The notes beneath the pieces were generated by a model. It ran no database searches. It saw only the letters and a program-made list of their open reading frames with translations, and had not been told where the DNA came from. From Myxococcota bacterium (GTDB lineage: Bacteria > Myxococcota_A > UBA9160 > UBA6930), in assembly GCA_028285625.1 (NCBI GenBank), contig JANQOX010000005.1, forward strand, positions 248,001 through 312,000: 64,000 nt of DNA, read 5' to 3'. Positions 25,284 to 32,130 of this stretch are shown here, in pieces (the first letter of the stretch is position 1; the number at the start of each line of letters is the position of its first letter). A program made the translations under genes and the position numbers.

Positions 25284-26645
25284 TCACTCGGCGACGGGCT
25301 CGCGCATCGTCACCAGCTCTTCGGCCGCCGTCGGGTGGATGCCGATGGTCGCGTCGAACTGCGCCTTGGTGGCACCGGCCTTGATGGCCACCGCGAACCC
25401 CTGGGTCATCTCCGCGGCGTCGGGGCCGACCACGTGCAGCCCCACCACGCGATCCGAGGCCCGGTCGACGAGCAGCTTCATCAGCGTCTGCTCCTCCATG
25501 CCGGTCAGCGTGTGAAGCAGCGGCCGGAAGCGCGACCGGTACACGTCGATTTCGTCGTAGCGCTCGCGGGCCTCGGCCTCGGTGAGCCCCACGGAACCGA
25601 TCGGAGGCTGGCTGAACACGGCCGACGGCACGAAGGCGTGGTCCGGCGACGTGGGCTTGCCCTCCACGAGCGTCTTGACGAGGCACATGCCTTCGTGGAT
25701 CGCGACGGGCGTGAGGTTCACACGGTCGGTCACGTCGCCGATGGCCCAGATGCTCGGCACCGAGCTCCTCGAGAACGCGTCGACGACGATGGCGCCGCCG
25801 GCGTCGAGTTCGACGCCCGCCTCTTCGAGTCCCAGGTCGGCCGTCTTGGGCCTGCGACCCGTGGCGAAGACGACCTGATCGACCCGCAGCTCCGAGTCGT
25901 CGGTGAGCGTCACCCGCAGCTCCTTCTCCTCCTTGGCGATGGCCGCCACGTTGAGGTCGAAGCGCAGGTCGAGCCCCTTCTTGCGCAGCTCGCCGGCCAG
26001 ATGCTCGCGCACGTCGTCGTCGAAGCCGCGAAGGAACAGCGGGCCGCGATAGATCTGAGTCACCTGTGAGCCGAGGCCGTGGAAGACGCCCGCGAACTCC
26101 ACGGCGATGTAGCCGCCGCCCACCAGCAGGACCCGCTCGGGCAGGGCATCCAGGTGGAAGACCTCGTTGGACGTGATCGCGTGCTCGATCCCCGGCACAT
26201 CCGGGACGCTCGGCCAGCCGCCCACGGCCACCAGCAGGTTCTCTGCCGTGTAGCGGCGGCCCGCGACTTCGACCGTGTGCGCATCGACGATGCGCGCGCG
26301 GCCGCGGACCAGCGTGACCCCGGCATCGTCGAGCAAGCGCCCGTAGATGCCGTTCAGCCGGGCGATCTCGCGGTCCTTGTTCGCGATCAGCGTGCCCCAG
26401 TCGAACGAGTGCGGGCCGACCGTGAAGCCGTAGCCCGCCGCCGCCTCCTCGAAGGCTTCGGGGTAGTGGGAGGCATAGACCAGCAGCTTCTTGGGGATGC
26501 AGCCCAGGTTCACGCAGGTGCCGCCGAGATCGCTGTCTTCGGCGATGGCGACGCGTGCTCCGGCGGCACCGGCCATGCGACTGGCCCGGACCCCCCCGGA
26601 CCCCGCACCGATGGTGAACAGGTCGAAGTCGTAGCGGCTGGACAT
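25284..26645 (-). CDS. gor: glutathione-disulfide reductase-like flavoenzyme
   Basis: This 453-residue pyridine nucleotide-disulfide oxidoreductase has the FAD motif GAGSGG (residues 13-18), the redox-active pair C44/C49 in GGTCVNLGCIPKK, the NAD(P)-binding segment LLVGGGYIAVEFAG, the second FAD motif (WAIGDVT) and the dimerisation-domain base in GIHPTAAEE near the C-terminus. The NNNN pattern and C-terminal HPTAAEE agree with glutathione reductase rather than lipoamide dehydrogenase or mercuric reductase. It should keep glutathione reduced in the cytoplasm. An AGGAGG sits 5 bases before the ATG. Confidence 0.9.
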   Translation of the reverse strand: MSSRYDFDLFTIGAGSGGVRASRMAGAAGARVAIAEDSDLGGTCVNLGCIPKKLLVYASHYPEAFEEAAAGYGFTVGPHSFDWGTLIANKDREIARLNGIYGRLLDDAGVTLVRGRARIVDAHTVEVAGRRYTAENLLVAVGGWPSVPDVPGIEHAITSNEVFHLDALPERVLLVGGGYIAVEFAGVFHGLGSQVTQIYRGPLFLRGFDDDVREHLAGELRKKGLDLRFDLNVAAIAKEEKELRVTLTDDSELRVDQVVFATGRRPKTADLGLEEAGVELDAGGAIVVDAFSRSSVPSIWAIGDVTDRVNLTPVAIHEGMCLVKTLVEGKPTSPDHAFVPSAVFSQPPIGSVGLTEAEARERYDEIDVYRSRFRPLLHTLTGMEEQTLMKLLVDRASDRVVGLHVVGPDAAEMTQGFAVAIKAGATKAQFDATIGIHPTAAEELVTMREPVAE

Positions 26646-26718
26646 GGCGCCTCCTGCCTGGGTTGGATGCCGCGGCGTCTGGAGAGGTACGCCTGGTCCC
26701 GCCGCCCGGGGCGGCTGC

Positions 26719-27732
26719 TCACGCGCCCGCGGCGTCCTCGGCCGCCGGCTCGGCCTCGAGTGAAGGCAGCGACGGGAAGAAGATGCGATCGGCCGTCTTG
26801 TGCAGGATCCACGCGCGATCTTCTTCGGAGAGCTCGCGGGCACCCCGGATCAGCTGGAGCGAGTTCACGTAGCGGTGGTCGTTGCGGTGCTGCTGCGGGG
26901 CGTCGCTTCCCCACATGAGCCGGTTCGGGCCGAACACCTCGACGGCGCGGTAGAGCAGGGGCAGCACGTCCAGTTCGTAGTAGTCGGCGCGGCCCAGCAT
27001 GTGGAAGCCCGAGATCTTCACGTACACGTTTTCGTGCTCGCCGAGCGCGGCCAGCCCCTGCAGGTCTTCCAGCCGTTGGGTCTCCTGCACGCCGGGCGCG
27101 GGGTTCCCTGCATGGTCGAGCACGAAGGTGACGCGGGGGTGTCGCTCGCAGGCACGGGCGATGCCCTCGAAGAGTTCCGGATTCGTCTTCAGGCAGATCG
27201 GCACGTTGCGGTCGCCCGCGGCCTCGAGTAGCGCTTCGATGCGGCCGCGGTCGTTGGACAGCTCCTGCACCCGCCGGAGCGAGAGCCGTGCGCCGTGGAG
27301 CCCGGCGTCGGCGAGCGCGTGAAGGGTGGCGGCCGGGTCGTCGCCGAAGTCGACCGTTCCCACGCCTGCGAAGTGGTCGGGGTGGGAGGCGATCACCGAG
27401 CGCAGGTAGGTGTGGTCGCCCTCGTAGCACCCCGCCTGGATCACCACGGCGCGCCCGATGCCGTGCATGGCGGCCAGCGCGAGGAAGTCGCGTGCCTCGT
27501 AGCGCCGCGGCTTGAGTACCATGCCCTCGTAGCGCGGCGCGCGCGGAAAGTCGCGCTGGTTCGCACTCCACAGGTGGATGTGCGCGTCGACGGCCGTGGG
27601 GGGCGGGTTGCCCCGGGGCTCCTCGCCAGCCATGAACGCGCACCCGAGGGCCAGCGAGCCTCCGGTGGCCAGGGACACCTGAAGGAAGCGTCGTCGGTCG
27701 ATCCTCGGATCGAACGGAGGTTCGAGCGCCAC
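26719..27732 (-). CDS. Tat-exported amidohydrolase-family (amidohydrolase 2) protein
   Basis: This 337-residue protein starts with a twin-arginine signal (RRRFLQVSLATGG, residues 13-25) that also holds a possible lipobox Cys (LALGCAF). The body is a TIM-barrel amidohydrolase of the 2-pyrone-4,6-dicarboxylate hydrolase/decarboxylase group: DAHIHLW (metal-binding H-x-H), VIQAGCYEGDH, VLDHAGNP and the C-terminal LMWGSDAPQ with the metal Asp. The substrate is probably a small carboxylated lactone or aromatic acid. GTG at 27732 is preceded by AGGAGG six bases upstream. Export of a cofactor-bearing amidohydrolase via Tat fits its being folded with metal before transport. Confidence 0.9.
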   Translation of the reverse strand: MALEPPFDPRIDRRRFLQVSLATGGSLALGCAFMAGEEPRGNPPPTAVDAHIHLWSANQRDFPRAPRYEGMVLKPRRYEARDFLALAAMHGIGRAVVIQAGCYEGDHTYLRSVIASHPDHFAGVGTVDFGDDPAATLHALADAGLHGARLSLRRVQELSNDRGRIEALLEAAGDRNVPICLKTNPELFEGIARACERHPRVTFVLDHAGNPAPGVQETQRLEDLQGLAALGEHENVYVKISGFHMLGRADYYELDVLPLLYRAVEVFGPNRLMWGSDAPQQHRNDHRYVNSLQLIRGARELSEEDRAWILHKTADRIFFPSLPSLEAEPAAEDAAGA

Positions 27733-27878
27733 GTGTGGCCTCCTGGTTGCGTCGATACGTGGGCCCGGGCGGAAAAGCCGCCGGCCCAGGAGGGCTGGAT
27801 AGCAACTTGGGGGCGCCCTGCAGCTATGATCGGGCATCCCCGAAGGTTCGCGACGCCGTGTCGCAGCGGGAGGCTCGA

Positions 27879-29138
27879 GTGCGCGCGTTGCTGGTCGTGC
27901 AGGCCGACCTCGGGCGGAGCCCGCGGATGCAGCTCCATGCGCTGTGCCTGGCCCGAGCCGGTGCCCGGGTGCGTCTGGTCGGGCACGCGGGGGTTCCCCT
28001 GATCCCCGAGCTCGAGGCCGAGCCGCACGTTCGCGTGCATCGCGTCGCGCCGCCCCGCGCCCATCGGGCGGGCCGCAGCCTCGCTCGGTTGGCTGCAGTC
28101 GCCTTTCGGGTGGCCGGGGAGGCCGCGGCGTTGGGCCGAGCGTTGGTCCGCGCAGGCCCCGCCGACCTCGTCCTCGTCCAGGCCCCGCCCGCGCTGCCCG
28201 CTCTGGCGCTGGCCGCTTTGGCCGCGCGCGCTCGTGGCGCTCGTTGGGTGATCGACTGGCACAACGAGGGGGATGCCCTGCTCTCGCTCTCGCTGGGTGA
28301 GGAGCACCCCGCGGTCGGGTGGCATCGACGTGCCGAGCGCCGACTCGCGAACCGGGCGCAGGGCCATCTCTGCGTCTCCGAGGCCCTCGCCAAACGCCTG
28401 GCGTCCCGTGGTCTCGTGGCACACGTCGTGCGCGACGCGCCGCTCGGGACGCGGCCGGCGCTCGAAGGGCAGGCGCGCATGCGCACGCGTCGCGCGCTGC
28501 TCGGGCAGGCGGGCCTTCCCGAACACCTCGCGGCGCTTCCCTGGGCGGTCTGCCCGGGCAGCCACGGCCGCGACGATGCGCTCGACGTCCTGCTCGGTGC
28601 GGCCGCGCGGCTACCGTCCGGTGCGTCCAAGCGCGCCGAAGCCCTGATCTGGGTGACCGGCGTGGGGCCCGGGCGCGCTGCCTTCGAGCGCGAGCTGGCG
28701 TCGGCTCCGGCTTCGCGCCTGCGCATCGAGACCGCCTTCTTTCCGGTCCCCGACTACCGTGCGCTGCTTCGCGCCAGCGATCTCGGGATCTGCTTGCATC
28801 GTTCGGCGTCCGGCTGCGATCTGCCCATGAAGCTCGCCGAGATGCGCGGGGCCAGCCTGCCCCCGCTGACGTTCGACTACGGAAGCTGCCTGGACGAGGT
28901 GCTTCCGCCCGGCGCACCGCGCATCGGCGATGCCGATGCCCTGGCCGTCGAACTCGAGCGGTCGCTGCTCGCGGGCGACGCTTCACGGCAGCGACGCGCA
29001 GCCTTCTCGCAGGCCTTCTCGGGGGCCACGGCTTCGGGCTTCGAGGACGCCTGGCGCCGTACGGCGTTGCCGTTGCTCGACCCCACTGCCGCCGTAGATG
29101 CTGCGGATTCGGGTGCGCCCGCGCCCGCGGCCGGCTGA
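27879..29138 (+). CDS. ALG1-like beta-mannosyltransferase-type glycosyltransferase
   Basis: This 419-residue GT-B protein resembles eukaryotic ALG1 (GT33), which adds the first mannose to chitobiosyl-PP-dolichol. The diagnostic run is seen at about residues 125-190: WVIDWHNEGDALLSLSLG, then HPAVGWHRRAERRLANRAQGHLCVSEALAKRL, then VRDAPLGTRPAL, all at ALG1-like spacing. The C-terminal domain carries the donor-site region (DLGICLHRSASGCDLPMKLAEMRG), also as in ALG1 (LHxSxSGxDLPMKVVDMFG in the family). The N-terminus has the GT33 start (VVQADLGRSPRMQLHALCLARAGA). GTG at 27879 is preceded by GGGAGG. The next gene, the ABC exporter, follows after 4 bp. It should build a lipid-linked sugar at the cytoplasmic face; the actual sugar is unknown. 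Confidence 0.88.
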   Translation: MRALLVVQADLGRSPRMQLHALCLARAGARVRLVGHAGVPLIPELEAEPHVRVHRVAPPRAHRAGRSLARLAAVAFRVAGEAAALGRALVRAGPADLVLVQAPPALPALALAALAARARGARWVIDWHNEGDALLSLSLGEEHPAVGWHRRAERRLANRAQGHLCVSEALAKRLASRGLVAHVVRDAPLGTRPALEGQARMRTRRALLGQAGLPEHLAALPWAVCPGSHGRDDALDVLLGAAARLPSGASKRAEALIWVTGVGPGRAAFERELASAPASRLRIETAFFPVPDYRALLRASDLGICLHRSASGCDLPMKLAEMRGASLPPLTFDYGSCLDEVLPPGAPRIGDADALAVELERSLLAGDASRQRRAAFSQAFSGATASGFEDAWRRTALPLLDPTAAVDAADSGAPAPAAG

Positions 29139-29142
29139 GCGC

Positions 29143-30972
29143 ATGGCGGGACTTCGCGCGCTGCTCTCGCTCTTCGACGCCGAGCAGCGGCGCCGTTGGT
29201 TCGTGCTCTGGCCGATCGCGGCGGTGAGCGCCGCCCTCGAGGCGTTCGCCGCGCTGGTGGTGTTCGCGTGGCTCGCGGCCTTGCTGGGCGAGCCACCGCG
29301 GGGCGGCGACCTGCCTTTCTCGGGATGGATCGAGGGTCAGGAGGCGTCGAAGCTCGGGGGGCTGGTGGTCGCGGTCTTCGTGGGCAAGAACGCGCTGCGC
29401 GTCTTCGAGGTGGTCTTGCGTGAGCGTACCACCCGCAGGGCGGTGACCGACCTCTCGTCGTCGCTCCTGCAGTCCTACCTCTCGGCCCCCGCGGCACTTC
29501 TCGCACGCCGCCGCACGGCCGACCTGATCCACAACGTGGAAGGAGCCGTGGAGCAGGTCTGCCAGGGCATGCAGCACGCGCTGCGCGCGGGTTCCGAAGC
29601 GCTCGTGCTGTTGGCGGTCGCAGGGGCCTTGCTCTGGGCGGCGCCCGCGGGCGCGCTGGCTTCTCTCGCCGCGGTGGGGGTGTTGGCGGCGCTTCTGCTT
29701 CGGGCCCTCCACGGGGTCTACGGCCGGCTGGGCGGGCGGTTGCACGACCGCTCGGGCGAAGCCCTGGCGACGCTCGGGGACGCGCTCGCCGGGGCGCGCG
29801 AGCTTCGCGTGGCCGGCGGCGTCGGTCTGGCCGTGGCGCGATATGCGCGCGCGCGCGACGAGGTGGCGGCCGTCTCGGCAAGGCGGGGTGTACTCGACGC
29901 GGCGCCCTACCTGTTGCTCGAGACCCTGGTCGTGGTCGGCGTGGCGGCGCTCGCCACGGGGGCTGCGAGTCTGGGCAGCCCGCTGCTGCTGCTCGGGAGC
30001 TTCGCCTATGCGGTGATTCGCGTGCTGCCCGCCGCCCACCGTCTCGTGTACCACGTGAGCGCGGTCCGCTTCGCCCAGGCCGCCGCCGAGGCGTTGGGCG
30101 AGGACCTGGCCCAGGCCGGCGCCCGCGCGGCCGTCGCCGCGCCCGCAGCGTCACTGCCATTCGTGCACGCGGTGCGCTTCGAGTCGGTGCGCTTCGCATG
30201 GAGCCCGGGGGCCGCGCCGGCCCTCGACGAGCTCGACCTCGAGATCCCGCGCGGCAGCTGGCTGGCGGTCCTGGGCGAGTCGGGTGCGGGCAAGAGCACG
30301 CTGGTGGATCTGCTGCTCGGGCTGGTCGCGCCCGACGCGGGCCGCGTGTCCGTGGACGGATGCGACCTGCGCGGCCACGAAGCCGCCTGGCAGCGCGAGA
30401 TCGGCTTCGTCCCTCAGCAGGTGTTCCTCACCGCCGACACGCTTCGGCGCAACGTCAGCTTCGGGCGGGCGGACGGCGAGATCGACGACGACGCGATCCA
30501 CGAGGCGCTCGCGCTCGCCGGGCTCGCACCGCTCGTCGCGCGGCTTCCCGCGGGCCTCGACACGCCGCTGCTGGACCGGGGCGGGCGGCTCTCGGGAGGA
30601 GAGCGCCAACGCGTGGCGATCGCGCGTGCGCTGGTCCGCAAGCCGCGGCTCCTGGTGCTCGACGAAGCCACGTCCGCCCTAGACGGGCGGGCCGAGCAGG
30701 CGCTCGCGGCCACGCTGGCAGGGTTGCGCGGGCGCTGCACGCTGGTGACGGTGGCGCATCGCGTGGGCCTCGTTCGCGCTGCGGATCAGGCGGCGTGGCT
30801 CCATGGCGGGCGCCTGCGCGCCCAGGGCTCGCCTGCGGAGCTCCTCGCGCGCGAGCCGTCGCTGCGCCACCGGCTCACGGCCGCGGCGGCCGTCCCGGCG
30901 CGGCCGGACCTGCCTCGGATTCGTCCGGTTCGAGAGGGTCCGCAGGAGCGAACCCGTGGACGAGCCGGCTGA
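29143..30972 (+). CDS. ABC exporter, PglK/MsbA-like lipid-linked oligosaccharide flippase candidate
   Basis: This 609-residue half-transporter fuses a six-helix membrane domain (about residues 15-310) to one ATPase domain (about 355-590): Walker A GESGAGKST, Q-loop FVPQQVFLT, signature LSGGERQRVAIARA, Walker B RLLVLDEAT, H-loop TVAHR. The PglK protein of Campylobacter, which flips the lipid-linked heptasaccharide, has this architecture. Its place between two lipid-linked-glycan-type transferases and beside an STT3 gene makes flipping of a glycolipid the most likely role; lipid A or drug export cannot be excluded by sequence. The last 98 bp overlap, in antisense, the end of the convergent glycosyltransferase gene. 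Confidence 0.9.
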   Translation: MAGLRALLSLFDAEQRRRWFVLWPIAAVSAALEAFAALVVFAWLAALLGEPPRGGDLPFSGWIEGQEASKLGGLVVAVFVGKNALRVFEVVLRERTTRRAVTDLSSSLLQSYLSAPAALLARRRTADLIHNVEGAVEQVCQGMQHALRAGSEALVLLAVAGALLWAAPAGALASLAAVGVLAALLLRALHGVYGRLGGRLHDRSGEALATLGDALAGARELRVAGGVGLAVARYARARDEVAAVSARRGVLDAAPYLLLETLVVVGVAALATGAASLGSPLLLLGSFAYAVIRVLPAAHRLVYHVSAVRFAQAAAEALGEDLAQAGARAAVAAPAASLPFVHAVRFESVRFAWSPGAAPALDELDLEIPRGSWLAVLGESGAGKSTLVDLLLGLVAPDAGRVSVDGCDLRGHEAAWQREIGFVPQQVFLTADTLRRNVSFGRADGEIDDDAIHEALALAGLAPLVARLPAGLDTPLLDRGGRLSGGERQRVAIARALVRKPRLLVLDEATSALDGRAEQALAATLAGLRGRCTLVTVAHRVGLVRAADQAAWLHGGRLRAQGSPAELLAREPSLRHRLTAAAAVPARPDLPRIRPVREGPQERTRGRAG

Positions 30973-32089
30973 AGTCGTCCTGGAAACGCTTCACCGAATA
31001 GCGTTCCCTGCGGTCCGTCACCTGCGCGCGCAGCCGATCGCGCAACCCGGGCTCGCGCAGGACGCGGTCGATCTGCGCGACGGCGTCCGCCTCGGTGGCG
31101 TAGGTGAGGTGCGGGTCGTGGTCGACGATCTCGGCCACGCCTCCGGAATCCGGCACGAAGGGGATACAGCCTGCGCGTTGCAACTCGGCGGCGGCGATGC
31201 CGAAGTGCTCGTCCCGCATGCCGTGGATGCCGTAGCGGCTGCGCGCGAGCGTGTGGACCAGCTCGTCGCGCGAGAGGTCGTACGCCACGCGGATCGTGCC
31301 GTCGGACGTACGCGCAGCCGCTTCGACCTGCCGGACGGTCGGCCGGTGGTCCGGATGGCCGACGAAGAGCAGCTCCAGCCCATGGCCGCGCCGCCGCAGC
31401 GCGTCGAAGATGCGCAGGATCTTCGGCAGTTCCTTCTCGGGCGAGAGGCGCCCGACGCACACCAGTCGGTCGTGGCGCTCGCTCCAGGGCACTTCGGGGA
31501 ACTCGCCAGGGACGGGCGGGGCGAGGGTCGTGGCCGGTGCGCCATACCATTCGCGGAACCGCTCGCCGGTCCAGTCGGAGTTCACGAGCGTCAGGTTGCG
31601 TGCGACCTGCTCGGGTCGGTAGCCGGACACGCGCGCGGCGCCCCTTCGGTAGAGACGCAGCAGCCCAGGCAGGTGGTACCAGCGCAGGTCGGGACGCGGC
31701 CGCGGTTCGGCGGCCCACGGGTAGTGCACGTACTGGATGGCGGGCCGGCCCACGAAGAGCTCGTTCATGGTGCCGACGATCAGATCGAAGGGTCGTCGTT
31801 GGTCGAGGCGCCGCGCGGCGCGCATCAGCAGGTTGCTGGTGAGCAGGGCGAGGGGCGTCGGAGCGGCTGCCAGTGCGCGGCGTTGCCACGCGGGGACGTG
31901 AGCGGCCGCAAAGTCGCCGCTGCGCAGACTCGTCCCGAAGGCGCGGTTGGTGGCGTCGAGGTCGGGTGGCATCCACGACAGCAGCGTCACGTCGAATTCG
32001 CGCAGCAGGGTGGCCAGGGCCCAGGCCGCCACGCAGCTTCCGCCGCCCGGCGGGTCGAGCGTGTGGTGGACGAGGAGTGCGCGCTTCAA
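30875..32089 (-). CDS. ALG11-like GT-B glycosyltransferase
   Basis: This 404-residue GT4-type protein begins RALLVHHTLDPPGGGSCVAAWAL, the glycine-rich acceptor loop seen in ALG11 and related mannosyltransferases. It continues with IQYVHYPWAAE (compare the VHYPT of ALG11), LTLVNSDWTGERFREWYG, and the donor-site region VCVGRLSPEKELPKILRIFDAL, then GIHGMRDEHFGIAAAELQRAGCIPFVPDSGG with the E-x7-E motif. ALG11 adds alpha-1,2-mannoses to the dolichol-linked core on the cytoplasmic face. The start is a TTG at 32089, 41 bp from the divergent STT3-like gene, so the two probably share a control region. Confidence 0.85.
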   Translation of the reverse strand: MKRALLVHHTLDPPGGGSCVAAWALATLLREFDVTLLSWMPPDLDATNRAFGTSLRSGDFAAAHVPAWQRRALAAAPTPLALLTSNLLMRAARRLDQRRPFDLIVGTMNELFVGRPAIQYVHYPWAAEPRPRPDLRWYHLPGLLRLYRRGAARVSGYRPEQVARNLTLVNSDWTGERFREWYGAPATTLAPPVPGEFPEVPWSERHDRLVCVGRLSPEKELPKILRIFDALRRRGHGLELLFVGHPDHRPTVRQVEAAARTSDGTIRVAYDLSRDELVHTLARSRYGIHGMRDEHFGIAAAELQRAGCIPFVPDSGGVAEIVDHDPHLTYATEADAVAQIDRVLREPGLRDRLRAQVTDRRERYSVKRFQDDFSRLVHGFAPADPLEPDESEAGPAAPGRPPRP

Positions 32090-32130
32090 GGGGCGCGCCC
32101 AGGGTACCCGAGGCCCGGCGGGTGCGGTTC

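Noticed and set aside
27807..27830. TATGAT at 27825 as a -10 box upstream of the ALG1-like gene
   Set aside because: No -35 hexamer at suitable spacing could be found, so I did not list it as a promoter.
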